A stretch of DNA of 64,000 nt from Oxalobacter paeniformigenes (GCF_027158465.1 NZ_JAMKYL010000001.1:798540-862539), one strand, 5' to 3'. Positions 52,204-62,057 are shown, numbered from the stretch's first letter. Notes: generated by a model from the sequence alone, not told the origin. Translations and numbers: made by a program.

Positions 52204-52245
52204 CTTTTGTATTCATATACTTGCAAGGTATGCGGAATACAAAAG
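52204..52245. repeat. large inverted repeat between the response regulator and hss
   Basis: CTTTTGTATTC at 52204-52214 and GAATACAAAAG at 52235-52245 are perfect 11-bp arms. Inside lies a second dyad, ATACTTGCAAGGTAT (52217-52231). It may be an operator for the divergent regulator or a structured leader of hss. Confidence 0.6.
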
Positions 52246-52275
52246 AAGTTTCATATCGACTTTTCGTGTACCCCG

Positions 52276-52296
52276 TTTCCGTCAGAAAAACGGAAA
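52276..52296 (+). other. second hairpin in the hss leader
   Basis: TTTCCGT and ACGGAAA form a 7-bp stem with a 7-base loop, ending 10 bases before the AAGGA ribosome-binding site of hss. Confidence 0.4.
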
Positions 52297-52316
52297 ATCA
52301 CTGTTAAGGAAACAAA

Positions 52317-53726
52317 TTGGAAAACAAACTCGCAAATTTTACGGGAAAAATCGTTTTTATCGGTTTCGGCAGTATTGCCAAAGGCGTTCTTCCGTTATTT
52401 TTGCGGCATCTGCCGATTACGCCTGAACGGATCAGGATTGTCTCAGCCGATACCGATGACGAACAGATCGCCAGTCAGTACGGCATACCTTACCAGCAAA
52501 TCCGTCTGACGGAAAACAATTACCGGCAGGTACTCGAACCGCTGCTTGAAAAAGGCGATTTTCTGGTCAATCTTTCCGTATTTGTTTCCAGTCTGGCCTT
52601 GATGGCGCTCTGTCACGAAAAAGAAGTGCTTTATATCGATACCTCGATCGAACCCTGGGAAGGCGGCTATACCGATACCAGCACATCCGCTTCCGACCGT
52701 TCCAACTACGCCTTGCGCGAAGCCGCACTGGATTTCGGGCGCAAGCATCCGGGCGGCCCGACCGCCATCGTCTGCCAGGGCGCAAATCCCGGACTGGTTT
52801 CCGGCTTTCTGAAACAGGCGCTTCTGAACGTCGCGAAAGACAATGGCATCGATACCAGGCCGTCTAACCGTGAAGAATGGGCGAATCTGGCACGCCTGCT
52901 CGGCATCCGCGTCATTCATGTCGCCGAACGCGACACACAAAACACTTCCGTGCGCAAAAAACGCAACGAATTCGTCAATACATGGTCTATCGACGGCTTC
53001 ATCGGCGAAGGTCTCCAGCCTGCCGAACTCGGCTGGGGATCGCACGAAAAACACTGGCCGAAAGACGCCGGTACGCACAGCTTCGGCTGCAAGGCAGCCA
53101 TCTATCTGAACCAGCCTGGCGCGGCGACACAGGTACGCAGCTGGACACCGATGGAGGGATCCTACCGCGGTTTCCTCATCACCCATTCCGAATCGATTTC
53201 GATTGCCGACTATCTGACGGTACGCGAAAACGGCGAAGTCGTTTACCGCCCGACTGTTCACTATGCCTACCACCCCTGTGACGATGCCGTGCTGTCCGTT
53301 CATGAACTGGCCGGCAAGAACTGGCGTGAACAACCCGTCAAGCGCCTGATGCGCGATGAAATCGAGGAAGGTGTAGACGAACTGGGCGTACTGCTCATGG
53401 GCAACGCCAAAGGCGTGTACTGGTACGGTTCCCATCTGGGCATCGACGAGGCACGCAAAAGCGCCCCCTACAACAACGCCACGAGCCTGCAAGTCGCAGC
53501 AGGCGTACTGGCCGGCGTCGTCTGGGCGATCCGCAACCCGAAACTGGGCGTCATCGAACCGGACGATATCGACCACGACACCATGATTGACATTGCCCGC
53601 CCCTACCTGGGTGAAATCGTCGGTTCATACGGACAATGGACGCCACTGGAAGGGCGCAACTGGCCTTTCGAGGAAGACGTCGATCCGTCCGATCCATTCC
53701 AGTTCAAGAACATCCGCGTCAGCTGA
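52317..53726 (+). CDS. hss: homospermidine synthase
   Basis: A 469-residue NAD-dependent homospermidine synthase of the saccharopine-dehydrogenase-like fold. The nucleotide loop is VFIGFGSIAKGVLPLFLRHL; VCQGANPGLVSGFLKQALL and GWGSHEKHWPKDA follow. It joins two putrescines, or putrescine and spermidine, into homospermidine, the main triamine of several proteobacteria. It begins with a TTG: AAGGA is six bases upstream and the reading agrees with the family N-terminus. A strong terminator follows. Confidence 0.92.
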   Translation: MENKLANFTGKIVFIGFGSIAKGVLPLFLRHLPITPERIRIVSADTDDEQIASQYGIPYQQIRLTENNYRQVLEPLLEKGDFLVNLSVFVSSLALMALCHEKEVLYIDTSIEPWEGGYTDTSTSASDRSNYALREAALDFGRKHPGGPTAIVCQGANPGLVSGFLKQALLNVAKDNGIDTRPSNREEWANLARLLGIRVIHVAERDTQNTSVRKKRNEFVNTWSIDGFIGEGLQPAELGWGSHEKHWPKDAGTHSFGCKAAIYLNQPGAATQVRSWTPMEGSYRGFLITHSESISIADYLTVRENGEVVYRPTVHYAYHPCDDAVLSVHELAGKNWREQPVKRLMRDEIEEGVDELGVLLMGNAKGVYWYGSHLGIDEARKSAPYNNATSLQVAAGVLAGVVWAIRNPKLGVIEPDDIDHDTMIDIARPYLGEIVGSYGQWTPLEGRNWPFEEDVDPSDPFQFKNIRVS

Positions 53727-53742
53727 TCGCGTGAAAAAACAC

Positions 53743-53781
53743 AAAAGCCGTAACGTGCCATGCCGTTACGGCTTTTTTATT
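53743..53781. terminator. bidirectional terminator after hss
   Basis: The 9-bp stem GCCGTAACG/CGTTACGGC is flanked by AAAA and TTTTTT. It separates hss from the convergent GNAT operon. Confidence 0.92.
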
Positions 53782-53791
53782 CGCCTTTTCT

Positions 53792-54268
53792 TTACAAGGC
53801 AATCTTGTGCTTTCTTCCACCGGTTTCGTAAAACCGCTCCGCATTGAAAAAAGCAAGCGCATCATCAAGCACGAAAAAAGCGGACAAGGTCGCCTGCAAA
53901 CGACGGCATTTCCGGGAACGTGCGAAACGCTTGGCATCCTCCAGCAGCTGATGCGCGATCCCGCGGCGCCGGTAATCCGGCCGCACATACAGCCTTTCCA
54001 GAATGGCGAAAGGCTCCTCTCGTATCTGAACTGGCATCTGGAAAACCGTGACGAACCCGAGGGGATGTCCTTTCGGTGAACGTGCGACAAAAACGGCATA
54101 ATCCGGCATATCCAGAAATTCCGCGAGTTTTTCGCCGATTCTTTCCCTGTCCGGTACAAAACCATCCCGACCGGCAGCACGTGCCACTTCCTGAAGATAC
54201 TCTGACGTCAGAACTACCAGATCGCGTATATCGCTTTCTCCAGCCCTGCTGATGACGGCATTGCTCAT
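53792..54268 (-). CDS. GNAT family N-acetyltransferase
   Basis: A 158-residue acetyltransferase. The acetyl-CoA motif is ERLYVRPDYRRRGIAHQLLEDAKRFA near residue 95. The substrate is unknown. Its ATG overlaps the stop of the upstream lipoprotein gene (ATGA), which fixes the start and shows co-translation. Confidence 0.85.
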   Translation of the reverse strand: MSNAVISRAGESDIRDLVVLTSEYLQEVARAAGRDGFVPDRERIGEKLAEFLDMPDYAVFVARSPKGHPLGFVTVFQMPVQIREEPFAILERLYVRPDYRRRGIAHQLLEDAKRFARSRKCRRLQATLSAFFVLDDALAFFNAERFYETGGRKHKIAL

Positions 54269-54723
54269 TGTTTCCAGTTGCACCCGCCGCTGTAAGCCGT
54301 CTGCGTTTCAAACGGTTTGGCCGTGGCGATACGGACATCCGTATCCACACGCTTGATATAGGCGATCTGCCTGTCCTTGTCTTCTGCCATCATGTAATGC
54401 ATTCCTGCTTCCAGATCGGCTTCGATTTTGTAACAGCGCAAGTCCTCAGGCATCATGATATGACCGCCCTGGATATTCATGGCATAGATGACATGTCTGC
54501 CGCTTGTCAGGACATAAACGACATGATCATAGGGGTTCGGCGTATCGGCCAGATCGAGATGCTTGCCATCCAGTCCACGGAAAAACAGGGAACCTTCCTG
54601 AAGGATGGCGGTTTTCGAGGGTTCATGCAACGGCGCGCCGTTGATGGCGATCTGCCGCGGTTTGGAACAGGCCGCCAGCATCAGAAACGACAGACAAACA
54701 CAAGCCTTCAAAACATTACGCAT
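54265..54723 (-). CDS. small lipoprotein of unknown function
   Basis: A 152-residue product with a lipoprotein signal (LKACVCLSFLMLAAC, lipidated Cys about residue 19). I do not recognise the mature domain; it has GGHIMMPEDLRCYKIEADLEAG and ends in CNWKQ. The ATG at 54723 gives the signal peptide its normal length. It lies between DedA and GNAT genes in one operon. Confidence 0.7.
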   Translation of the reverse strand: MRNVLKACVCLSFLMLAACSKPRQIAINGAPLHEPSKTAILQEGSLFFRGLDGKHLDLADTPNPYDHVVYVLTSGRHVIYAMNIQGGHIMMPEDLRCYKIEADLEAGMHYMMAEDKDRQIAYIKRVDTDVRIATAKPFETQTAYSGGCNWKQ

Positions 54724-54733
54724 AATCCATCCA

Positions 54734-55381
54734 TTAATGAGAACGTATCGTTTTCGTGTAGAACTTCCAGAGCCCACCCAGAACAAGCGGTATCACGGCA
54801 CCGCCGACCCCGATCAGCACGATCGTATTGAGATGATCCCGGATAATCGGAATATTGCCGAAGAAATACCCGCCCAGCACCAGACCACATACCCAGAGAA
54901 TGGCTCCGGCGATATTGTAGAGCTGGAACTTGATCAGATGCATTTCGGTCACGCCTGCGACAAACGGCGCGAACGTACGAATCAATGGAATGAAACGGCA
55001 CATCGTGATCGTTTTGCCGCCATGCTTTTCAAAAAACAGATGTGTGTGATGCAATGCCCTTTTGTCGATCCACCGATAATCCTTTGTGAACACCGCCCTC
55101 CCGATCTTGCGCCCGATAAAATAATTCAGGTTATCGCCGATAATGGCAGCGATAATCAGCAAAATCATCAGCAATTCGGCATTCAGGGCTCCCGTGGCAC
55201 AGAAAGCGCCAGCGATGAACAATAACGAGTCGCCCGGCAAAAACGGCATGACGACCAGGCCGGTCTCGCAAAACACGATAGCAAACAGGACGACATACAC
55301 CCAGGTCCCGTATTGTGAAATCATCGTGCCCAGCACTTTATCGACATGCAGGATCATGCTGAGCAATTGCATGATATCCAT
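54734..55381 (-). CDS. DedA family membrane protein
   Basis: A 215-residue DedA/VTT-domain protein. Motifs are FCETGLVVMPFLPGDSLLF, the helix-loop with GDNLNYFIGRKIGR, and FIPLIRTFAPFVAGVTEM. DedA proteins act as lipid scramblase-type or undecaprenyl-phosphate-recycling transporters in the inner membrane. First gene of the DedA-lipoprotein-GNAT operon. Confidence 0.9.
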   Translation of the reverse strand: MDIMQLLSMILHVDKVLGTMISQYGTWVYVVLFAIVFCETGLVVMPFLPGDSLLFIAGAFCATGALNAELLMILLIIAAIIGDNLNYFIGRKIGRAVFTKDYRWIDKRALHHTHLFFEKHGGKTITMCRFIPLIRTFAPFVAGVTEMHLIKFQLYNIAGAILWVCGLVLGGYFFGNIPIIRDHLNTIVLIGVGGAVIPLVLGGLWKFYTKTIRSH

Positions 55382-55579
55382 AACAGGAAAACGTATAAAA
55401 AGAACAAACCAGAAGTATAGAAGAAAATCGCCAGTAAAAACGCATTATTTGACGCATTTGCCATCTTTTTTCGCAATATGCATCCATGAAAAAACCGTTT
55501 CCGATGATATGTGAAACTTCTGTATGCCAAGACTGAAACCATAAGCCAACCTGCATCCGTGAAGACGCCATACGATATA

Positions 55580-57469
55580 ATGCCGATCATGGAAAACGAA
55601 CGCCACGCATCCGTCCCCTCGGGAATCATTCAACTGTTGCCCGACATTCTGGTTTCGCAAATCGCGGCCGGTGAAGTCGTCGAACGCCCGTCCGCCGTCG
55701 TGAAAGAACTGCTCGAAAACGCCATCGATGCGGGCGCGACACAAATCGACATCCGCCTCGAAGGCGGCGGCATCAAGCGTATCGCCGTCACGGACAACGG
55801 CTGCGGCATCCCGCCCGAACAACTTGCCCTTGCCCTGACGCGGCACGCCACATCCAAAATCGCCAGCCTGCACGATCTGGAAAACGTCGCGACACTGGGA
55901 TTCAGGGGTGAAGCGCTGGCATCCATCGCTTCGGTCGCCGACATGACCCTGCAATCACGCAACACCGGACAACCTCACGCATGGCAAATCAGGGGAAACG
56001 ACCCCTCCATGACGCTATCGCCGGTACCCGGCGCACAAGGCACCACCGTCGATGTACGCGAACTGTATGCCAACACACCTGCACGCCGAAAATTCCTCAA
56101 GTCGGAGCAGACCGAGTACGGACACTGCGCCGAAGTCGTCAGACGCATCGCACTGTCCCGCCCGGGCATCCGTTTCAACCTGTCGCATAACGGCAAGACA
56201 ACGGCGCATTACCTGGCCAACAACCTGTCACAACGCTGCCACCAGATACTGGGCGAAACTTTCCTGTCCTCTACTCTGCCGGTCGATATCACGGCAGGTG
56301 AAGGCAACGACATGCTCTCACTTTCCGGTTTCATCGGCTTGCCCACGGCATCCCGTACTCGCGGTGACATGCAATATCTGTATGTCAACGGCCGTTTCGT
56401 CCGAGACCGGCTATTGACACATGCTGTCCGCGCAGCCTATGAAGACGTCCTGCATGGCAACCGGTTCCCTGTCTATCTGCTGTATCTGACGCTGGACCCT
56501 TCCCGCGTCGATGTCAACGTCCACCCCGCGAAAACCGAAGTCCGCTTCCGCGACAGCCGCGCCATCCATCACTTCATTTATCAATCCATTGGACGCATGC
56601 TGTCGCAAACGCTGCCATCCGGAACGGAAACCGTCGAAGAACAGCCACCAGCAACGACTGCCATACAGTACAAACCATCCGGCCCGACTTCATCCGTATC
56701 ATGGCGTCACACCCCGCCACCTGCATCCCTGCGAATCGCACAGAACATCGAAGCGTACGGCACCCTGTTCCGCGACACCCTGCGCCAGACTGAAACGGCT
56801 CACGCATCCGCCATCGACAATACCGCATCCGCATCACCTGACGATACCATCAGGCATTTTGCCGAGGCGCAAAACGATACCGACGAATTTCCGCTAGGCT
56901 TTGCACTGGCGCAGCTGCACGACATCTACATCCTTGCACAAAACCGGCAAGGACTCGTACTCGTCGATATGCACGCCGCCCATGAACGTATTGTCTATGA
57001 AAAACTCAAAAACGCACTGGATGAACAAAGCCTGCAAACCCAGACCCTGCTGATTCCGGTCACCCTCGGCGTCAGCGAAACCGAGTCCGGCACTGCACTC
57101 GAACACCGCGACACCCTGCTGGCGCTTGGCTTCGACATTTCCATCCTCTCGCCGGAAACACTCGCCATCCGTACCGTCCCGACGCTGCTCAGACAAGCCG
57201 ACCTGCCAGCGACCCTGCACGCATTACTGAAAGACCTGCACGCATACGGCACATCCAGCATCACACAGGAAAAAAGAAACGAAAGACTCGCCACTATCGC
57301 CTGCCACCATGCCGTCCGCGCCAACCGCAGCCTGACCATCCCCGAAATGAACGCACTGCTGCGCGACATGGAAAAAACCGAACGCGCCAACCAGTGCAAC
57401 CACGGCCGCCCGACATGGACACAACTGGGAATGGCCGAACTCGATGCCCTGTTCATGCGCGGACAATAA
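55580..57469 (+). CDS. mutL: DNA mismatch repair protein MutL
   Basis: A 629-residue MutL. The GHKL ATPase has ELLENAIDAGAT, VTDNGCGIPPEQ, RHATSKI and GFRGEALASIASVADM. The C-terminal dimerisation domain carries DMHAAHERIVYE, matching the endonuclease motif DQHA(X)2E(X)4E except Gln to Met, plus ACHHAVRA and CNHGRPTW. It is thus probably a nicking MutL, as in bacteria without MutH. Start is uncertain: ATGs at 55580 and 55589 are both possible; a GTG at 55511 would add unrelated residues. Confidence 0.93.
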   Translation: MPIMENERHASVPSGIIQLLPDILVSQIAAGEVVERPSAVVKELLENAIDAGATQIDIRLEGGGIKRIAVTDNGCGIPPEQLALALTRHATSKIASLHDLENVATLGFRGEALASIASVADMTLQSRNTGQPHAWQIRGNDPSMTLSPVPGAQGTTVDVRELYANTPARRKFLKSEQTEYGHCAEVVRRIALSRPGIRFNLSHNGKTTAHYLANNLSQRCHQILGETFLSSTLPVDITAGEGNDMLSLSGFIGLPTASRTRGDMQYLYVNGRFVRDRLLTHAVRAAYEDVLHGNRFPVYLLYLTLDPSRVDVNVHPAKTEVRFRDSRAIHHFIYQSIGRMLSQTLPSGTETVEEQPPATTAIQYKPSGPTSSVSWRHTPPPASLRIAQNIEAYGTLFRDTLRQTETAHASAIDNTASASPDDTIRHFAEAQNDTDEFPLGFALAQLHDIYILAQNRQGLVLVDMHAAHERIVYEKLKNALDEQSLQTQTLLIPVTLGVSETESGTALEHRDTLLALGFDISILSPETLAIRTVPTLLRQADLPATLHALLKDLHAYGTSSITQEKRNERLATIACHHAVRANRSLTIPEMNALLRDMEKTERANQCNHGRPTWTQLGMAELDALFMRGQ

Positions 57470-57737
57470 CCCGAAACGTGGATATCCCGTACTCCGACAG
57501 TCAATTGATGAAAAAACCGATTTCCGGTTATACCGGACCACCGCGCTGATATCTCTTTCAGAATCCCGACAAACGTCGGCCGTATTTTCATGCTGAACAT
57601 ATCGCTCCGACAGCGTATCATTTGCAAACAGGATATCTTTTGTCCATCCACGTATCGCCGGAAAACCGATCCATTCAGGCAATACACTCCGGCAAACGCA
57701 TATTTCCATTCATACATCGCAAACAGAAAGGCAAACC

Positions 57738-58205
57738 ATGAAAATCAAAACCATCACTGCCGCAGCATTACTTGGCCTGTTAACCTGTGGCTCGGCCGTT
57801 GCCGGAGACTACGCGACCGCACTGGGAGAATGCCTCTACAACAACACCACATCCGAAGACAAAACGACATTGACGCAATGGGCTTTCGTGACACTGGGCA
57901 AAAGCAGCGCCACCAAATCGATCGCGACCATTCCTGCTGAAAAAACCAGCGAGGTGGATCAGAAAACCAAAAGTCTGTTGACACGACTGGTCGCCTCGTC
58001 GTGCAGCAAGGAGGCTTTACAAGTCGCATTGCACGAACCCACGACCGGATTGCAGGATGCAGCTACCACCATCAGCTCCTACATGATCCGCGAACAAATC
58101 CGGACAAGCGCGAAAAGCGTTCTGTCAAATTCCATCCTGACATCCGGCGACGGTTCCGCTACGAACCAGGGAAGCAACCTTCTGAAAAACCTGCTCAAGA
58201 GATAA
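57738..58205 (+). CDS. secreted hypothetical protein
   Basis: A 155-residue protein with a clear signal peptide (MKIKTITAAALLGLLTCGSAVAG, cleavage after AVA). The mature part is helical with two cysteines (GECLYNN and SSCSKEA) that could pair. I do not recognise the family. AAAGGC precedes the ATG. The 268 bases before it (57470-57737) contain no gene. Confidence 0.65.
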   Translation: MKIKTITAAALLGLLTCGSAVAGDYATALGECLYNNTTSEDKTTLTQWAFVTLGKSSATKSIATIPAEKTSEVDQKTKSLLTRLVASSCSKEALQVALHEPTTGLQDAATTISSYMIREQIRTSAKSVLSNSILTSGDGSATNQGSNLLKNLLKR

Positions 58206-58274
58206 CACATCGCATCATGCACTTCCGCCAGTGCATGCAATGCAACCATTCCTCACGTCCGTGTAAAATCATAC

Positions 58275-58305
58275 AAGCGATACAGATATCCCGTCTGTAT
58301 CGCTT
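58275..58305 (+). other. 12-bp perfect hairpin upstream of miaA
   Basis: AAGCGATACAGA and TCTGTATCGCTT with a 7-base loop lie between the hypothetical gene and miaA. No T-run follows, so it is a weak terminator or leader structure rather than a strong stop. Confidence 0.45.
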
Positions 58306-58406
58306 CCTGTTATCACAACGGGTATGCCGGAAAAACATTTACAACCGGCATTCCATTTTCAAAAACAACAAGGCAACACCTGTTCCGTAGCCGCATCACA
58401 CACAAC

Positions 58407-59372
58407 ATGAAGGATACAAAACCCTCTGTCATCGCCATCATGGGACCGACAGCTTCCGGAAAAACCGCCGCCGCGCTCGAAATCGCCCGCCATATCCCAT
58501 GCGAAATCATCTCGGTCGATTCCGCCCTCGTCTATCGCGACATGGACATCGGCACCGCAAAACCATCCCGCGAAGAACAAGCCGCCGTTCCGCACCATCT
58601 CATCGACATCATCGACCCGGCCGAAACCTACTCCGCCGCACAATTCCGCGAAGACACCCTCTCGCTCATCCAAAGCATCCTGCAGCGCGGAAAACTGCCC
58701 CTGCTGGTCGGCGGCACCATGCTGTATTTCCACGCCCTGACAAAAGGACTGGACAACCTCCCCGAAGCCAACCCCGCGATACGCGCCAGACTCGACGAAG
58801 AAGCCGCACAGGCCGGATGGCCCTCCCTGCATGCCAGACTGGCCGAACTGGACCCTGAAACCGCACAACGGCTCAAACCGAACGACGCCCAGCGAATCCA
58901 GCGCGCACTGGAAATCATCGAACTGACCGGAAAACCCTTGTCCGCCCTGCATTCAGGCAAAAAACAGGCAAACCTGCCCTTTGAGCTGATACCGTTCACG
59001 CTGGAACCATCCGACCGCAGCAAACTGCACGAACGCATCGCACTGCGGTTCGACCAGATGCTCGAAAACGACGTATTGATCGAAGAAGTCCGCCGATTGC
59101 GCCAACGCGGTGACCTGCACCTCGGCATGCCCTCCATGCGCTGCGTCGGCTATCGCCAGACCTGGCAATACCTTGACGGAGACTACGACCGAAAGACCCT
59201 GCGAGACAAAGGCATCGCCGCCACACGTCAGCTCGCCAAACGCCAGCTAACCTGGCTGCGCGCCATGCCGGAACGCATCGTCATCGACTGCCTCACACCC
59301 GACGCGCCCGTGCAAATCATGGAGCATATCAAGGGCAAGATCGGCAAACCAATAATTTCCGAAAAGTCCTAA
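58407..59372 (+). CDS. miaA: tRNA dimethylallyltransferase
   Basis: A 321-residue MiaA, which adds a dimethylallyl group to A37 of tRNAs reading codons that begin with U. The P-loop GPTASGKT (13-20), VDSALVYRDMDIGTAKPS, PHHLIDIIDP and LVGGTMLYF are all present. It lies just upstream of tRNA-Phe, one of its substrates, though not necessarily in one transcript. Confidence 0.95.
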   Translation: MKDTKPSVIAIMGPTASGKTAAALEIARHIPCEIISVDSALVYRDMDIGTAKPSREEQAAVPHHLIDIIDPAETYSAAQFREDTLSLIQSILQRGKLPLLVGGTMLYFHALTKGLDNLPEANPAIRARLDEEAAQAGWPSLHARLAELDPETAQRLKPNDAQRIQRALEIIELTGKPLSALHSGKKQANLPFELIPFTLEPSDRSKLHERIALRFDQMLENDVLIEEVRRLRQRGDLHLGMPSMRCVGYRQTWQYLDGDYDRKTLRDKGIAATRQLAKRQLTWLRAMPERIVIDCLTPDAPVQIMEHIKGKIGKPIISEKS

Positions 59373-59466
59373 ATGACAAATGACAGGTTTTTATCACATC
59401 AAAACGACAAAATTAAAAAAGACGCTTGACAATCAGGCGTAAAACCGTCAGAATGCACATCTCTTC

Positions 59467-59543
59467 GGTGATATAGCTCAGCTGGTTAGAGCACAGCACT
59501 CATAATGCTGGGGTCGGTGGTTCAAGTCCACCTATCACCACCA
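59467..59543 (+). tRNA. tRNA-Met (CAT)
   Basis: A 77-base cloverleaf. The acceptor arm GGTGATA pairs with TATCACC, the discriminator is A, and CCA is encoded. The anticodon is CAT at 59501-59503 in the stem-loop around CACTCATAATG, and the T-loop is TTCAAGT. The anticodon arm resembles elongator tRNA-Met more than the lysidine-type Ile tRNA. Confidence 0.93.
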
Positions 59544-59602
59544 AATTAAAGCGGTTATAACATTTTTGAGCAGTATTTAAAATCTGTTATAATCACCGCA
59601 AT

Positions 59603-59678
<76 letters not shown>

Positions 59679-59684
59679 GAATTT

Positions 59685-59716
59685 AAAAAGCCCGATCATA
59701 TGATCGGGCTTTTTTT
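59685..59716 (+). terminator. terminator of the tRNA transcript
   Basis: The perfect 20-base palindrome GCCCGATCATATGATCGGGC (59690-59709) is preceded by AAAAA and followed by seven T residues. It marks the border between normal and AT-rich sequence. Confidence 0.93.
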
Positions 59717-59898
59717 ATTTTATACTCAATTAATCTAAGAACATATTTTTAGTAAAACTAAATAATTAACATGCATTATTCAAAATATTCCTATACCACA
59801 AATACTAAGCCACATCGCTCAGTTAAAATCTTAAAAATCAAAATGCATACACTAAATATATGATATTTCAACCATCATCCATAAATATTATTTTCCAA

Positions 59899-61086
59899 TT
59901 ATATAAAGAATTCAGGATCATCTAATATTTCTTTTGATTTTTTCTCACATGTTGATGTAGGAGACCATCCAGAATATATTATTTTCTGAAAAACAGATTT
60001 TGCATTATCTTGAGAATACCATACAGGTATATATTCCCCCAGATCTTTCATACTTTTTGGCACCCAGTTCGTGGTAAAACCGTCATTAAATCCAACATGG
60101 TGATCTTCAAATAACGACAAATTACCAGGCCGCCAAAACATTACCGTTTTTGTACCAAGATAAGTAGATACTATCGGCATCCCTGATGTATAGCCAATCA
60201 AACAATGCGCATTTTTTATAATCGCAATAGTTTCTGGTAATGATGTTACACCAATAAGATTTATGATATAAGGCAATATTTCCAGATCCTGTATTTCATT
60301 CATAAATTTATGATAGTATGACAAATCATAATTTGCTCCTATTATGACAAGCGGCAACCCCCATGCTTTATACAATGCCTTACAAAGCAAATACCAATCT
60401 TTAGTTTTCCAATATTCACCTCGATTGAACATCTCCGAGGTATTTCCCTTTAAGGGGCCAAAGTATAAAACAATATATTTACCGTTTTTTAATAATTTAT
60501 TACTAATGATGCTATCCTGAGGTAAAGCATTATAATGAGAAAATATGTTAAGATCTATATAATTTTCATCTAATCCAAGTTGATTTGCAATAGCATCAAA
60601 ACCTATACCACGTTCTAGATAGCCATTCACAATGAGTGAATAGTCAAAAGGATGTTTGGATGAATAATCATATTTACCAGCTTTCAGGTAATTATAGCAC
60701 CCTGTTTTATCATCAATTTGTGGATTATCATATATCTTAAAATTGAATGATACGACGTCCTCTACATAATTAAATCTATAAAGCATATCAAAAGAACGCT
60801 TTCTGACCACCCCCATATTATCATCATCATAAACAACCAAATTTATTTTTTTTGTATTCAGTTTTTTTAATAATGCGGGAATCAATACAAAACTCCATAA
60901 TGCATCACCAATGCCTGTAGCAACGGCAACATATGGATAATGATTTCCACGTTCAAGCGCAATGTCATCTTTAAATAGCCATTTAAAATTCCATTTAAGC
61001 ATTCGCAATGCAATTTTTCTTGAATTGTAATTATATTTTTTTCTATAATACGCCATCAAACGTTCTGATTCCTCGCTATAACTCAT
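59899..61086 (-). CDS. GT9-like glycosyltransferase
   Basis: A 395-residue protein with a two-domain GT-B layout. An N-terminal Rossmann half begins at YVAVATGIGDALWSFVLIPALL. The C-terminal half has IVLYFGPLKG, NLIGVTSLPETIAIIKNAHCLIGYTSGMPIVSTYLGTKTVMFW, recalling heptosyltransferase/GT9 donor-site segments. The residues before the fold (RKIALRMLKWNFKWLF) resemble those of the protein at 62753, so the two are probably distant paralogues. AT-rich codons mark it as part of a transferred surface-glycan cluster. The 180 bases before it (59719-59898) hold nothing I can identify. Confidence 0.65.
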   Translation of the reverse strand: MSYSEESERLMAYYRKKYNYNSRKIALRMLKWNFKWLFKDDIALERGNHYPYVAVATGIGDALWSFVLIPALLKKLNTKKINLVVYDDDNMGVVRKRSFDMLYRFNYVEDVVSFNFKIYDNPQIDDKTGCYNYLKAGKYDYSSKHPFDYSLIVNGYLERGIGFDAIANQLGLDENYIDLNIFSHYNALPQDSIISNKLLKNGKYIVLYFGPLKGNTSEMFNRGEYWKTKDWYLLCKALYKAWGLPLVIIGANYDLSYYHKFMNEIQDLEILPYIINLIGVTSLPETIAIIKNAHCLIGYTSGMPIVSTYLGTKTVMFWRPGNLSLFEDHHVGFNDGFTTNWVPKSMKDLGEYIPVWYSQDNAKSVFQKIIYSGWSPTSTCEKKSKEILDDPEFFI

Positions 61087-61115
61087 AGCCTCTCCATATA
61101 AATAACAGACAATCT

Positions 61116-62057
61116 TTATTCGTCATTTATTTTTGAATATTTAAAACTCTCTTTATGCCCCCTATAGTAGGGCATAGAATTGTATCTTGGCGGATTATAT
61201 AGCGAAACTTCATCAAGTGGATAAGGAAATCTATCTTTTACTTTATCGAAAATATCTTGTCTAACAAAAAAGGCATTTGACCCATTCATTTCCGTCCCAA
61301 CCAAAACATAACCCTTTTGTTTAGCCAGAGAATTTGCTGCAGAAAGTGACATTCCAAAATAATTATCATCATGGTATCCACTGTAGTCTTTTGTATATGG
61401 CAAATACCATTTTACAGGTGGAGGATATGTTGCATTATATTCAGCAACAACAATGCATGGTGATATACAATCAATAGCCTTCCATACATCATAGTCATAA
61501 CTATCGATATCTATTGACAATACACCTATTTCTACATTGTCAAAATATTTTGATATAATTTCATTTATATTATTTGGATATATATATTTATTTTCAACAA
61601 ACAAATTATTTTGCTCAATATATTTTTTCAACCTATCTTTTGCGATTTCATAATATTTGTAATTTCCTTCAATCCACAAACCTTTCCATCCTTGCACTAA
61701 GAGATAAAGAGTATTACTTCCGCTTCCATCTGCAGAGCCAAATTCCACAAAGGTTCTATTATCTATACCCGTTCTCCTAATAATTTCAGCAATTACTCCA
61801 TCCTCACCATTCTGTGAATATACAGAAAACTCATAGTGCTCAAGACGCCCTTTTGGCAATACAGCTCTCAAATTTCCTCTTACATATTCAATATGAATAC
61901 GCCAAATAAAGTTAGAAACATCATTTATCTGCTTTAAATAATTGCGAATTTCCTTTTGTACTTCCTTGGAGGTTTTTCTTTTATAATAACTAAATATTTT
62001 TAACCCAAGGAAAGTAATTACCCTCCGCCCATCATCATAACGTATTTTTTTAAACAT
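61116..62057 (-). CDS. FkbM-type SAM-dependent methyltransferase
   Basis: A 313-residue protein. A basic N-terminus (KIRYDDGRRVITFLGLKIF) seen in many cell-surface glycan enzymes is followed by a methyltransferase core (NGEDGVIAEIIRRTGIDNRTFVEFGSADGSGSNTLYL) and GVLSIDIDSYDYDVWKAI. It probably methylates a sugar in the same glycan. Its ATG overlaps the stop of the upstream methyltransferase frame (ATGA). Confidence 0.72.
   Translation of the reverse strand: MFKKIRYDDGRRVITFLGLKIFSYYKRKTSKEVQKEIRNYLKQINDVSNFIWRIHIEYVRGNLRAVLPKGRLEHYEFSVYSQNGEDGVIAEIIRRTGIDNRTFVEFGSADGSGSNTLYLLVQGWKGLWIEGNYKYYEIAKDRLKKYIEQNNLFVENKYIYPNNINEIISKYFDNVEIGVLSIDIDSYDYDVWKAIDCISPCIVVAEYNATYPPPVKWYLPYTKDYSGYHDDNYFGMSLSAANSLAKQKGYVLVGTEMNGSNAFFVRQDIFDKVKDRFPYPLDEVSLYNPPRYNSMPYYRGHKESFKYSKINDE

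Noticed and set aside
59467..59543. tRNA-Ile2 (CAT, lysidine type)
   Set aside because: The anticodon arm and flanking bases resemble elongator tRNA-Met more closely.
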